NCBI GenBank assembly: GCA_030604735.1
Contig: JAUVVG010000020.1
Location: 1 to 64,000 of the forward strand
Reading direction: 5' to 3'
Length of the DNA stretch: 64,000 nucleotides
From: Azoarcus sp.
Lineage (GTDB): Bacteria > Pseudomonadota > Gammaproteobacteria > Burkholderiales > Rhodocyclaceae
A program made the position numbers and the translations under genes. Of the stretch, positions 29,134 through 38,023 are shown piece after piece; position 1 is the stretch's first letter, and every line of letters starts with the position of its first letter. The notes beneath the pieces are model-generated. The model was not told where the DNA came from, made no database searches, and was given only the letters and a program-made list of their open reading frames with translations.

Positions 29134-29648
29134 GTCGTCCTGCCGTCGTCGTGATCGGGGTCGGTAATCCCTCGCGCGGGGACGACGCCTTGGGGCCCTT
29201 GCTGCTCGACCGGATCGAGGCGGCCGGCTTCGGGCAGGTCGTGATCCGTCGCGATTTCCAGCTGCAGCTCGAACATGCGCTGGATTTGTGCGGCGCCGAT
29301 CTCGTGTTATTCGTCGATGCGATGACCGGCGAAGGTGACGACGGGGTCCGCTTTGGCGAAATCGGCCCCAAACCGAATCTCGGCGCGCTCAGCCATGCGC
29401 TCGCTCCCGAGGTCGTGCTCGACGTTTATCAAAGGATCGAAAGTCGTTCTCCGCCCCCTGCGTTCGTGCTGGCGATGCGGGGGCGGTCGTTCGAGTTGGG
29501 GGACGGGCTGTCCGAGCTTGCCGACTCTGCGCTTGGGGTTGGGTGGCAGCTTTGCGAGGAATTGCTGCGCGTGCCATCGCTGGAAGATTGGCGTGAAATG
29601 ACGCGCCGGATCGGTCATGCGGCCAATCGGCGTGGCGACTATTCATGA
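29130..29648 (+). CDS. hoxW: Hydrogenase maturation protease HoxW
   Basis: This 172-residue endopeptidase (HycI/HybD/HoxW family) trims the HoxH C-terminus after nickel insertion. Visible features are the start VVVIGVGNPSRGDDALGP with the metal-binding aspartate or glutamate, FVDAMTG with the second acidic ligand, and HALAPEVVL with the histidine. The ATG at 29130 overlaps the hoxH stop (ATGA), which decides the start; an upstream in-frame ATG at 29043 is inside hoxH. Confidence 0.9.
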   Translation: MSRPAVVVIGVGNPSRGDDALGPLLLDRIEAAGFGQVVIRRDFQLQLEHALDLCGADLVLFVDAMTGEGDDGVRFGEIGPKPNLGALSHALAPEVVLDVYQRIESRSPPPAFVLAMRGRSFELGDGLSELADSALGVGWQLCEELLRVPSLEDWREMTRRIGHAANRRGDYS

Positions 29649-29672
29649 CGCACGCACGGATTGTGAATCCGG

Positions 29673-29688
29673 CACCGCCCAGGCGGTG
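29673..29688 (+). terminator. Short hairpin after hoxW
   Basis: CACCGCC-CA-GGCGGTG is a perfect 7-base inverted repeat 25 bases after the hoxW stop and before the convergent HDOD gene. It lacks a T-tract, so its role as terminator is uncertain. Confidence 0.3.
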
Positions 29689-29726
29689 ATCAAGCGGGGC
29701 TTTCGAGAACCGGAGCGCGGGACGGA

Positions 29727-30587
29727 TCAGCTACCGTTGCCGAGTTTCGGGAAGAGCAGCGCAAGATAGCCTGTCAGGTTGAGTTCGGAAGCTTCCCGCA
29801 GTTCGCCAAAACTGGAAGGTTCGAGGTCCAGCGTGGTCCAGATCAACGGCGGCACCCCGTGTGTGGCCTCCTCACTGGTTTCGCCCTTGCGATCGGCCTC
29901 GACGATTCTGGCCGCGACATGCAGCATCGCCGCTTCATAGGTGAACTCGCCGGCCAGTCTCGGATTGATCTGGGCGCCGATGATCTCGGCAAAGCAGGCT
30001 GGCAGACGCCAGTGGTCCATCAGCGCGGCACCGACTTCGGTGAAATCGCAGCCGACCAGACGTTGCTCGACTTGGTCGAGCGGCTCCCCGGTTTCGTCGG
30101 CTGTCATGCGCGCTTGGTCGGCGAGGGTCGGCACGGTCTGATAGAGGACCAGGTGACCGAGGTCGGCGAGCAGGCCGACGACGAGGAGTCTCTCGGCGGT
30201 CGGTTGTCCGCAGCGCCTGCCGACCTCGCGCGCGGCGATCCCACGCAGCACGCTGTCGCGCCAGAACCGGTTCATGTTCATGTGGTCTGGCCGGATACCT
30301 TCGAAGACCGACGAGATCGACATCGCCAGAACGAGGTCGTGGACCTGCTGCAATCCCAGGATGGTGACGGCCCGGTGCAGCGTATCGATCTTGCCGCCAT
30401 AGCCATAGAGTGCGCTATTGACCACCTGCAACAACCGCGCGGTCAGGGCCGGGTCGGCCGAAATCACGCCGGCGACCTCGCTCATCGAACCGTCGGGCGC
30501 ATCCAGTGTTTCACGGATACGGATATAGACCGAGGGCAAGGACGTCAGCGCTTCGATTTGGGTGACGAGTTCCTGGGCTGAATGCAT
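29727..30587 (-). CDS. HDOD-domain signalling protein
   Basis: This 286-residue protein is a stand-alone HDOD domain (a catalytically degenerate HD-type fold): LPSVYIRIRETL near residue 17, SADPALTARLLQVVNSALYG (about 44-63), AVTILGLQQVHDLV (about 73), and LLADLGHLVLYQTVP. HDOD proteins act in regulation, chemotaxis and division control, usually by protein interaction; the target here is unknown. It is convergent with the hydrogenase operon. Confidence 0.85.
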   Translation of the reverse strand: MHSAQELVTQIEALTSLPSVYIRIRETLDAPDGSMSEVAGVISADPALTARLLQVVNSALYGYGGKIDTLHRAVTILGLQQVHDLVLAMSISSVFEGIRPDHMNMNRFWRDSVLRGIAAREVGRRCGQPTAERLLVVGLLADLGHLVLYQTVPTLADQARMTADETGEPLDQVEQRLVGCDFTEVGAALMDHWRLPACFAEIIGAQINPRLAGEFTYEAAMLHVAARIVEADRKGETSEEATHGVPPLIWTTLDLEPSSFGELREASELNLTGYLALLFPKLGNGS

Positions 30588-30897
30588 TTGGCAATTCCTG
30601 AGTGTTAGCGTGATTATCAGTCATGACGTCATCGAGGTGAACTGCTCTGTCAATTGAGGACAAACTCTCGGCCCCAGGGTTCGTGCGTTCCGGTGCGAGG
30701 GCGTCAGTCGCGGCAGCTTCCATGATCCCGAACGGACGAATACCATGATCGCTCTCGGTATTCTTTAAGGCTCTCATCATCGAGCCAGTTCGAACCGTTT
30801 CCCGACAGGGACCGGAATCGTCGTTTGTGACGAATCCAGGATAGCGCCTCCAGGGTAGCGCATCGGCGGCAGGACGCGATGACTTGGGGATTTCGAC
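30588..30897. other. Intergenic region between HDOD gene and interrupted EEP gene
   Basis: No gene is supported here. It contains the candidate promoter of the HDOD gene (30613-30641), whose spacer includes the palindrome TGACGTCA, and a modest hairpin GAATACC ... GGTATTC (30738-30763) followed on the + strand by TTTAAG. The rest shows nothing I recognise. Confidence 0.45.
30613..30641 (-). promoter_or_regulatory. Candidate promoter of the HDOD gene
   Basis: Read on the minus strand, TTCACC (-35, 4/6) and GATAAT (-10, 5/6) are 17 bases apart, with a start near 30606 and the ATG at 30587. The 8-base palindrome TGACGTCA in the spacer could be an operator. Confidence 0.35.
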
Positions 30898-31755
30898 ATG
30901 CGGATCATTAGCTGGAACATACAGTGGGGTCGAGGCGCGGACGGGCGGGTCGATCTCGACCGGACGATTGCCACGCTCCGGGCGTTGGGTGGGGCCGAGC
31001 TGATCTGTCTGCAGGAGGTCGCGCAAAATGTCACTGGATAGGCAGGGGGGGAAGTGGGCGATCAGGTCGCGTCGCTCGCTGCGGCGTTTCCCGACCATGA
31101 AGCCGTGTTTGCAGCCGGCGTCGACGTCCCGGCACCGGGCGGGGGACGAGCCTGTTTCGGAAATCTCCTGTTGTCGATGCTGCCCGTCCAACAGGTGATG
31201 CGACATATGTTGCCGTATCCGGCCGATCCGGCGGTGCCCGGCATGCAGCGCAGTTGCATCGAAGCGGTGGTGGCGACAGCGCAAGGCAAGATGAGGGTCA
31301 TGACCACGCATCTCGAGTACTACTCGGCCAGACAGCGACAGGCACAAGTGGGGGCTTTGCGCGCGATCCAGGAAGAAGCCGCGGGTCATGCCGCATCGGG
31401 GCCCGCCGCGGGTGGCAAGGAGGACAATCCGGTTTTCGCGCACCGGGAGCGGCCGGTATCGGCGGTGCTATGCGGAGACTTCAACTGTGAACCGGGCTCA
31501 CCGGAATACGTCTGGCTGGCGAGTCCTTCGCCTGTTCCGGGCGCAGGCTGGCGGGACGCTTGGTCGCTCGTGCGACCGAACGCGCCGCACGCGCCTACCG
31601 TCGGGCTGAATGGCGCGGACTGGCCAGACAGACCGTATTGTTGCGACTTCTTCTGGGTGTCCGAGGATCTCGCGAAGCAAGTCGTCGATCTGAAGGTGGA
31701 GGCCACCACGGCGGCCTCCGATCACCAACCCGTAATCCTCGTACTGCGGGACTGA
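30898..31755 (+). pseudogene. Endonuclease/exonuclease/phosphatase family gene interrupted by one in-frame TAG
   Basis: From ATG 30898 (GGGGA upstream) the frame reads MRIISWNIQWG ... LICLQEV, the start of an EEP-fold metallohydrolase with its asparagine and catalytic glutamate. A TAG at 31039-31041 stops it after 47 codons. The same frame continues without another stop to 31755 and holds the rest of the family: GNLLLS, TTHLEYYS, LCGDFNCEPGS and a final SDHQPV (catalytic Asp-His). The GTG at 31054 could restart translation but would lack the first catalytic residues. So this is a nonsense pseudogene, or a sequencing error; all other catalytic positions are intact. Confidence 0.75.
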
Positions 31756-31761
31756 TCCGGA

Positions 31762-32550
31762 TCAGGGAAGCGGTTCGATCAAGTCCCGGTAGGCGTGCCA
31801 GCTCGCATGGCCGATGATGGGCATCAGCACGACCAGGCCGAGGTGAAAGGTCATGAAGCCGATCAGGGTCAGGATCACGACGGTGAGAGCCCAGACGAAC
31901 ATCGTGCCCGGGTTCCGGAACAGCGCCCCGACACTGCCGAGCATAGACGTGATCGCATCCTGGTTGCGGTCCAGCATCAACGGGATCGAGACCACGCTGA
32001 TCGCGAAGGCGATGGTCGCGAAGACGAATCCGACACCGAAATACACCAGCAGGAACTCGACATTCTCGAGTTTGACCACCTGCGACAGAAAGCCGGTCAG
32101 ATTGGGAACTTCGGTGGTGTAGAACAGCGCGAAGATGACCAGCGAGGCGCGTGCCCAGACCAGGAACACGACGCCGAGTACGACCGCGAAAATCCCGATG
32201 TTGCCGGCATTGCGTCGCCACACCGTCAGCGTCGGCGTCAGCGCGCAACCCGCGCCCAGTTCGCGACGGCGGCTGATCTCGTACAGACCCATCGCCAGAA
32301 AGGGGCCCAGCAGCAGGAACCCGGACGCCATCGCCATGGTGTACTCATAGGCATGCTCGAACACGAAGGTGATCAGCAGGCCCATGCCGGCGAAACAAAA
32401 GCCGTAGAACAGGCTGGGAATCGGACACCAGCGAAGGTCGGAGAAGCCCTTCTTCAACCAGGTGATCGGAGAGCTCGCCGGGATGTCCCGCGGCTTGGGG
32501 AACGGCAGACCTGCATCTTCTTCCAACTTCGCGTTGCTCGACTGCGACAT
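31762..32550 (-). CDS. DUF2189-family membrane protein (copy 2)
   Basis: The 262-residue protein has six predicted transmembrane helices and the DUF2189 layout: W-L-K-x-G-F-S-D-L start after a ~30-residue cytoplasmic N-terminus, MAMASGFLLLGPFLAMGLYEISRR in the middle, and a final GLVVLMPIIGHASWHAYRDLI. It has been annotated elsewhere as cytochrome-oxidase-subunit-I-like, but no haem or copper histidine set is evident. It is a distant paralogue of the gene at 15808-16590. Its end is 6 bases from the end of the interrupted EEP frame. Confidence 0.8.
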   Translation of the reverse strand: MSQSSNAKLEEDAGLPFPKPRDIPASSPITWLKKGFSDLRWCPIPSLFYGFCFAGMGLLITFVFEHAYEYTMAMASGFLLLGPFLAMGLYEISRRRELGAGCALTPTLTVWRRNAGNIGIFAVVLGVVFLVWARASLVIFALFYTTEVPNLTGFLSQVVKLENVEFLLVYFGVGFVFATIAFAISVVSIPLMLDRNQDAITSMLGSVGALFRNPGTMFVWALTVVILTLIGFMTFHLGLVVLMPIIGHASWHAYRDLIEPLP

Positions 32551-32640
32551 GTGTCTCTCTCCTGTAGGGTTCTTATGTCGTCGGCGTAACGGTGGTCGCT
32601 GTTTCCGATCTGCGTCGGATGAGCGGGCTGACCTCGATGG

Positions 32641-33453
32641 TCATGTTGTTTGTGTCAGAAACCCCCGTATCGAATCGGTCACTGCATCCGGCGCCTCGGC
32701 CATCGTGGCGTGGCCTGCGTCTTTGATCGTTATGATACGCGCTCCACCGGGCGCGTTGGCAAGGGCTTGCTGCAAGGGCTGTGTGGCACGAAACGGGGTC
32801 ATCTGGTCGCGGTCACCGCAAATCATCGCCACCGGGCAGCGCACCAGCGCGGCTGCATCGAGTCCGGCCCGATAAGCATTGCAGGCGGCAAGGTCGGTGG
32901 CCAGCACGCCTTCGGCCTGACGCTCCATCAGACGCCGGTTCATCAGCGTCAGCGCGAAACCCGGCGTGGGGCTTTGGCCGAGCGCGGTGGTGGGCGCGAA
33001 CGACCACTGGTTGATCATCGCATGGGCCAGGTCACGGTCGGCGCGCGCAGCGTCGAGCAGGGCGGGCGCGACCGGCATCGGGGCCACGCTGCCGATCAGT
33101 ACCAGCCGTGACACCCGGTCGGCGTAGTGGGCTGCCGTGTGCAGGGCGATCAGCGAACCCATGCTGTGGCCGACCAGGACGGCCCGTGGGATGTCGAGAA
33201 CGACCAGCAAATCGTTCAGCCAGCCGGCGAGGTCTTCGATGCTGGCCAGGGGCGCCCCTTCGGAACGGCCATGCCCGGGCAGGTCGGGCGCCAGCACCGA
33301 GTAACCGTGGTGGGCGAGCGCCCGCGCCTGGTGATTCCACACGCTGTGGTCGTGACCTGCGCCATGGATCAGCACCACCGCAGGCAGGGCTGGGTCATGG
33401 GGCTTCCCGCCGGTGTATAGGTAGCTGTCGGCACCCGATATCCGCAACTTCAT
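32641..33453 (-). CDS. Alpha/beta hydrolase
   Basis: This 270-residue protein has the alpha/beta hydrolase fold: oxyanion region LIHGAGHDHSVW (about 28), nucleophile elbow GHSMGS (serine about residue 97), later acid in ICGDRDQMTP and histidine in DAGHATMAE. It resembles small-ester or carbon-carbon hydrolases; substrate unknown. It lies 4 bases downstream of metY on the same strand and is almost certainly cotranscribed, a pairing that may hint at a link to homoserine ester metabolism. Confidence 0.8.
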   Translation of the reverse strand: MKLRISGADSYLYTGGKPHDPALPAVVLIHGAGHDHSVWNHQARALAHHGYSVLAPDLPGHGRSEGAPLASIEDLAGWLNDLLVVLDIPRAVLVGHSMGSLIALHTAAHYADRVSRLVLIGSVAPMPVAPALLDAARADRDLAHAMINQWSFAPTTALGQSPTPGFALTLMNRRLMERQAEGVLATDLAACNAYRAGLDAAALVRCPVAMICGDRDQMTPFRATQPLQQALANAPGGARIITIKDAGHATMAEAPDAVTDSIRGFLTQTT

Positions 33454-33457
33454 GCCC

Positions 33458-34765
33458 TCACCTCTTTCCGAGCCGCTTCGAGACCACGCGCAGACCGCGG
33501 TTCAGGTCTTCGATCAGGTCGTCGATATGCTCGAGGCCGACGGACAGCCGGATTGTTCCCTCGCCGCTGCCGGCTCGTGCGAGGTCTTCCTCACTCATGC
33601 GGAAGTGCGTGGTGCTGGCCGGATGGATGACGAGCGACTTCGCGTCGCCGACGTTGGCCAGGTGCGAGAAGACCTGCAGGGCTTCAATGAAATCTCGACC
33701 GGCCTGACGTCCGCCTTCGAGGGTGAAGGACAGCACCGCGCCCGCACCCTGCGGCAACAGGCGGCGTGCTGTTGCGTGACCGGCATGGCTGGCCAGACCG
33801 GGATAGGCGACCGTCTTCACGACCGGGCTGGCAGCGAGGTGCTCGGCGACCGCCTGGGCATTGGCGACATGGGCGCGCATGCGCAGCGGCAGGGTCTCCA
33901 TGCCCTGCAGGATCTGGAATGCGTTCATTGGCGACAGACAGGCCCCGAAGTCGCGCAGGCCCTCGCGTCGGGCACGCAGCAAAAACGCCGCGATCGGGGA
34001 TTCCTCGGCGAAATCCATGCCGTGGAATCCGTCGTAGGCTTCGGTCAGGGTCGGAAAACGGCCGGCAGCCTCCCAGTCGAAGCGACCGCCGTCGACCAGC
34101 AGGCCACCCACGGCGACGCCGTGGCCACCGAGAAACTTGGTTGCCGAGTGCATGACCAGATCGGCGCCGAGCGCGATCGGCTTCTGCAGGCAGGGGGTGA
34201 CCAGCGTGGCATCGACCATCAACGGAATCCCGGCGGCATGCGCGATCTCCGCGACCTCCGGGATGTCGAGCACATCCAGGCCCGGGTTGCCGATTGACTC
34301 GCCGAACAGTAGCCGGGTTTCGGGGCGGATCGCCTGCCGCCAGGCATCGAGGTCGGTCGGGTCTACAACGGTGGTGGCAATGCCGAAGCGGGGCAGGGTG
34401 TAGCTCAGCAGGTTGTGCGAGCCACCATACAACGCGTTCGATGCGACGATATGGCCGCCGGCGCCCGTCAGGGTGGCGATGGCGAGGTGGAGCGCCGCCT
34501 GGCCGCTCGCTACCGCGATCGCACCGACACCGTCCTCCAGCGCGGCGATGCGTTCCTCCAGGACGGCATTGGTCGGGTTCGAGATGCGTGAATAGACATG
34601 GCCGGGGCGCTCCAGATTGAAGCGAGCTGCCGCCGTGTCGCTGTCCTCGAACACATAACTGGTGGTGAAGTAGATCGGTGTCGCGCGGGCGCCATGCTCG
34701 CGGTCGGGGCTTTGGCCGGCATGAAGCGCCAGCGTTTCGGGCTGAATGGGCTTGGGTCGGCTCAT
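33458..34765 (-). CDS. metY: O-acetylhomoserine (thiol)-lyase / O-succinylhomoserine sulfhydrylase
   Basis: This 435-residue PLP enzyme of the Cys/Met metabolism family joins an activated homoserine to sulphide (or methanethiol) to make homocysteine (or methionine). Motifs: TLALHAGQ start, YSRISNPTNAVLEERIAALE, ASGQAALHLAI, and the PLP lysine in SATKFLGGHG (about residue 208). The C-terminal SLVIHPASTTH motif follows. Its ~430-residue length fits the MetY/OAH group; choice between acetyl and succinyl donor cannot be made by eye. Confidence 0.88.
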   Translation of the reverse strand: MSRPKPIQPETLALHAGQSPDREHGARATPIYFTTSYVFEDSDTAAARFNLERPGHVYSRISNPTNAVLEERIAALEDGVGAIAVASGQAALHLAIATLTGAGGHIVASNALYGGSHNLLSYTLPRFGIATTVVDPTDLDAWRQAIRPETRLLFGESIGNPGLDVLDIPEVAEIAHAAGIPLMVDATLVTPCLQKPIALGADLVMHSATKFLGGHGVAVGGLLVDGGRFDWEAAGRFPTLTEAYDGFHGMDFAEESPIAAFLLRARREGLRDFGACLSPMNAFQILQGMETLPLRMRAHVANAQAVAEHLAASPVVKTVAYPGLASHAGHATARRLLPQGAGAVLSFTLEGGRQAGRDFIEALQVFSHLANVGDAKSLVIHPASTTHFRMSEEDLARAGSGEGTIRLSVGLEHIDDLIEDLNRGLRVVSKRLGKR

Positions 34766-34795
34766 GAGATCGGATGCGGTTGGCTGGCGGGGTGC

Positions 34796-35008
34796 TCAGG
34801 CGAATTCGTCCGGTTCGAGCATGCGCTCGATCACGCAGATCTTGTCCTTGAGGGCGAGCTTGCGCTTCTTCAGGCGCCGGATCAGCAATTCGTCCTTGAC
34901 CTGCACCGCCATCAGTTGTTCGATTGCGGCGTCGAGGTCGCGGTGCTCGTCGCGGAGCAGCTCCAGGCGGGCCTGCAGATCGGTGTCGTTGCTGAACTCA
35001 TCACTCAT
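34796..35008 (-). CDS. YdcH/DUF465 family small protein
   Basis: This 70-residue coiled-coil protein matches DUF465: LRDEHRDLDAAIEQL followed by DELLIRRLKKRKLALKDKICVIE, an alternating charged helical hairpin. Function is unknown. I start at the ATG at 35008 (MSDEFSND), the usual family start; the frame is open to 35125. It precedes metY on the same strand by 30 bases. Confidence 0.75.
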   Translation of the reverse strand: MSDEFSNDTDLQARLELLRDEHRDLDAAIEQLMAVQVKDELLIRRLKKRKLALKDKICVIERMLEPDEFA

Positions 35009-35335
35009 CGAATAACCTGCGTCGGCGTGGTCAGGGCGAGCCCGGCAGGGCGGCGATCCGCTATGGTATGCGCCACCCGGGGCAATGACAACTTGCGGAA
35101 CGGGGTTTTGTCGCAGCGGACTCACCCTCGCCGCGCGGCAGCGACAATCGTATGGGCGGGTTCGGCCCTCTTCCGGCAGCCCGCATCGGGACTATCATGT
35201 CAGCCAGTGACACTTCGAAGTCGTTGTGACGATTCGCTGCGGTTTCTCTTTTCGTGGGGAGAGAGGGCTCGAGAGTGAGGCGACTTTCATGGATGGGGCT
35301 GGCGACGGCCACGCCCGTCAGCAAGGGATAGCGCA
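35009..35335. other. Intergenic region before greB
   Basis: No gene is supported. The only elements seen are an AAGGGA ribosome site (35323-35328) for greB and a short palindrome ACTTCGAAGT near 35213-35223. Promoters for greB and the divergent small gene must lie here but I cannot point to a convincing pair. Confidence 0.4.
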
Positions 35336-35890
35336 ATGAGCAAGGCTTTCGTCAAGGAAGGCGACGACGGTGATGACGAGGAAGTCCTCGGTCCGGCGTT
35401 GCAACTGCCCGCCGGGGCGAAGAACTACATGACCCGACGTGGTTACGATGCGTTGCGGCAAGAACTCGATCTGCTGGTGCGGGTCGAGCGGCCGAAGATG
35501 GTCGAGACCGTCGCATGGGCGGCGGGCAATGGTGACCGCTCCGAGAACGGCGACTACATCTATGGCAAGAAGCGCTTGCGCGAGATCGACAGGCGGATCC
35601 GTTTCCTGATCAAGCGGATCGAAAGTGCCGAAGTGGTCGATCCTGAGCGCCAGCAGGGCATGGATCAGGTTTTCTTCGGCGCCACCGTCACCCTCGAGGA
35701 TCTCGAGGAAGGAGGCGAGCAGACCTGGCAGATCGTCGGGGTGGACGAGGCGGATGCCTCGGCTGGCCGGATCAGCTGGATTTCTCCGCTCGCCCGCGCG
35801 TTGATCAAGTCGCGCGAGGGCGATGTGGTGCGCTTCATGAGCCCGGCCGGGCCGCGGGAAATCGAGGTGCTGACGGTGCGTTATTGTTGA
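35336..35890 (+). CDS. greB: Transcription elongation factor GreB
   Basis: This 184-residue factor enters the RNA polymerase secondary channel and stimulates cleavage of backtracked RNA. It shows the N-terminal coiled coil (NYMTRRGYDALRQELDLLVRVERPKMVETVAWAAGNGDRSENGDY, given here as the GDRSENGDY tip with its acidic residues) and the FKBP-like C-terminal domain (GATVTLEDLE, ISWISPLARALI). An N-terminal extension of ~25 acidic residues precedes the coiled coil. The GreB rather than GreA identity rests on YGKKRLREIDRRIRFL. Confidence 0.93.
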   Translation: MSKAFVKEGDDGDDEEVLGPALQLPAGAKNYMTRRGYDALRQELDLLVRVERPKMVETVAWAAGNGDRSENGDYIYGKKRLREIDRRIRFLIKRIESAEVVDPERQQGMDQVFFGATVTLEDLEEGGEQTWQIVGVDEADASAGRISWISPLARALIKSREGDVVRFMSPAGPREIEVLTVRYC

Positions 35891-35905
35891 GTCGACCGAC
35901 CGGGG

Positions 35906-35934
35906 CTTGAAATTCCGCTCGCCCACTCCCATAT
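35906..35934 (+). promoter_or_regulatory. Sigma-32 heat-shock promoter of htpG
   Basis: CTTGAAA (35906-35912) and TCCCATAT (35927-35934) are separated by 14 bases and match the known RpoH consensus CTTGAAA-N13-15-CCCCATnT almost perfectly. Transcription would begin near 35942, 26 bases before the htpG ATG. This predicts heat-shock control. Confidence 0.8.
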
Positions 35935-35967
35935 GAAGCGCGTCAAACCGCACAGGGAGTTTTACCG

Positions 35968-37890
35968 ATGACGAGCGCACAAGCCGATACCGCCCAGACC
36001 CTCAATTTCCAGGCCGAGGTGAAGCAGTTGCTTCACCTGATGATTCATTCGCTTTATTCGAATCGCGAGATATTTCTTCGCGAGCTGATCTCGAACGCGT
36101 CCGATGCCTGCGACAAGCTTCGTTTCGAGGCACTCGACAATGCCGCGCTGTTCGAAGGCGATGGCGAGTTGAAGATCCGGATCGGTTTCGACACGGCCGG
36201 CAAGACGATCACGGTATCCGACAACGGGATAGGGATGAGCCGCGAAGAGGTCATCACCCATCTCGGGACGATCGCGAAATCCGGTACGCGGGAGTTTTTC
36301 GGCAAGCTGACCGGTGACCAGCAGAAGGACGCCCACCTGATCGGCCAGTTCGGTGTGGGCTTCTACTCGGCCTTCATCGTTGCCGACAAGGTCACCGTGC
36401 TGACCCGTCGTGGCGGACTGAGTGCCGACCAGGGCGTGAAGTGGGAATGCGCGATGAGCGGCGACAGCGCCGGCGAGTACACCGTCGAATCCATCGATAG
36501 ACCGACCCGCGGCACCGAGATCATCCTGCATCTGCGCGAAGGTCAGGAGGATCTGCTGTCCGGTTGGAAACTGCGCAGCCTGATCCGCAAGTATTCGGAT
36601 CATATCGTCCAGCCCATCCTGATGAAGAAAGAGCAGTGGGACAAGGACAAGGGCGAACAGGTCGTCACCGACGAGGACGAGACGGTCAACCAGGCCAGCG
36701 CCCTGTGGGCGCGCAGCAAGAACGACATCAGCGACGACGAATACAAGGCCTTCTACAAGCATGTCGGCCATGATTTCGAGGAGCCGCTGGCCTGGACCCA
36801 CTCCCGGGTGGAGGGGCGCCACGAATACACCCAACTGCTCTACATCCCGAAGAACGCCCCCTTCGACCTGTGGGACCGCAACGCCCGTCACGGCATCAAG
36901 CTCTATGTGAAGCGGGTGTTCATCATGGACGACGCCGAGAAGCTGATGCCCACCTACCTGCGTTTCGTTCGCGGCATCGTCGATTCGGCCGATCTGCCGC
37001 TGAACGTCTCGCGCGAGATCCTGCAGGAGTCCAAGGACATCGACACGATCCGGGCGGGTTGTACCAAGAAGGTGCTGGGGCTGCTCGAGGACATCGCCGA
37101 GAACGACAAGGAAAAGTACACCGGTTTCTGGCAGGCGTTCGGCAAGGTGCTGAAGGAAGGCGTCGGCGAGGACTTCGCCAACAAGGAAAAGATCGCCGGC
37201 CTGTGCCGCTTCGCCTCCACCCATGCCGACACTGCCGATGAGGTGGTTTCGCTGGCCGACTACATCTCGCGGATGAAGGAAGGGCAGGAGAAGATCTATT
37301 TCGTCACCGCCGAGACCTTCAATGCGGCCAAGAACAGCCCGCATCTCGAGATCTTCCGCAAGAAGGGCATCGAGGTGTTGCTGTTGTCCGACCGGGTGGA
37401 CGAGTGGATGATCGGCAACCTGACCGAGTTCGACGGCAAACCGCTGCAATCGGTGGCCAAGGGCGGGCTGGATCTGGGCAAGCTCGAGGACGAGGCCGAC
37501 AAGCAGGAAACCGAGAAGGCTGCCGACGAGTTCAAGGATTTGCTCGACAAGATGAAGACCAGCCTGGGTGAGCGGGTCAAGGAGGTGCGTGTCACACACC
37601 GTCTGACCGATTCGCCGGCCTGCCTGGTCGCGGACGAGCATGATCTGGGCATGAACCTCGCCCGCATCCTCAAGGCGGCGGGCCAACAAGCGCCCGATTC
37701 CAAGCCCATCCTAGAGATCAATCCGTCGCACCCGGCGGTGTTGCGCCTGAAGTACGAGGAGTCGAGTTTCGATGACTGGGCGGCGGTGCTGTTCGACCAG
37801 GCCTTGCTCGCCGAAGGCGGTACGCTGGACGACCCGGCGACCTTCGTGAAGCGGATCAACCAGTTGATGCTGGCGATGAGCGGTCAATAA
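35968..37890 (+). CDS. htpG: Chaperone protein HtpG (Hsp90)
   Basis: This is the 640-residue bacterial Hsp90, an ATP-dependent dimeric cytoplasmic chaperone. The GHKL ATPase domain is clear: [17 protein letters not shown] (about 35), DNGIGM (about 86), [11 protein letters not shown] and [11 protein letters not shown]. The middle domain has [11 protein letters not shown] with the conserved arginine, and the C-terminal dimerisation domain ends near residue 640. An AGGGAG site lies about 9 bases before the ATG. A sigma-32 promoter precedes it. Confidence 0.97.
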   Translation: MTSAQADTAQTLNFQAEVKQLLHLMIHSLYSNREIFLRELISNASDACDKLRFEALDNAALFEGDGELKIRIGFDTAGKTITVSDNGIGMSREEVITHLGTIAKSGTREFFGKLTGDQQKDAHLIGQFGVGFYSAFIVADKVTVLTRRGGLSADQGVKWECAMSGDSAGEYTVESIDRPTRGTEIILHLREGQEDLLSGWKLRSLIRKYSDHIVQPILMKKEQWDKDKGEQVVTDEDETVNQASALWARSKNDISDDEYKAFYKHVGHDFEEPLAWTHSRVEGRHEYTQLLYIPKNAPFDLWDRNARHGIKLYVKRVFIMDDAEKLMPTYLRFVRGIVDSADLPLNVSREILQESKDIDTIRAGCTKKVLGLLEDIAENDKEKYTGFWQAFGKVLKEGVGEDFANKEKIAGLCRFASTHADTADEVVSLADYISRMKEGQEKIYFVTAETFNAAKNSPHLEIFRKKGIEVLLLSDRVDEWMIGNLTEFDGKPLQSVAKGGLDLGKLEDEADKQETEKAADEFKDLLDKMKTSLGERVKEVRVTHRLTDSPACLVADEHDLGMNLARILKAAGQQAPDSKPILEINPSHPAVLRLKYEESSFDDWAAVLFDQALLAEGGTLDDPATFVKRINQLMLAMSGQ

Positions 37891-37953
37891 GGTGTTCGCG
37901 CGTGCCGGCAGTGGCAACATAGCCGGCATGTGCCAAGCCAGGAGTTGACAGAA

Positions 37954-37982
37954 GAGCGGGCGGCGGTGAGCCGCTCGTTTTC
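37954..37982 (+). terminator. Possible terminator after htpG
   Basis: GAGCGG ... CCGCTC (6 pairs, 11-base loop) followed by GTTTTC lies 63 bases after the htpG stop, before the convergent ClC gene. The stem is short, so support is moderate. Confidence 0.4.
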
Positions 37983-38023
37983 ACGTCGCCTGCGTGTCGG
38001 GCGAGGCGCGATTTGCCGTTCCG

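Noticed and set aside
31054-31755. Independent short gene starting at the GTG at 31054
   Set aside because: It would lack the first metal-binding and catalytic residues, which are present in the same frame just upstream of the TAG, so an interrupted gene is the better reading.
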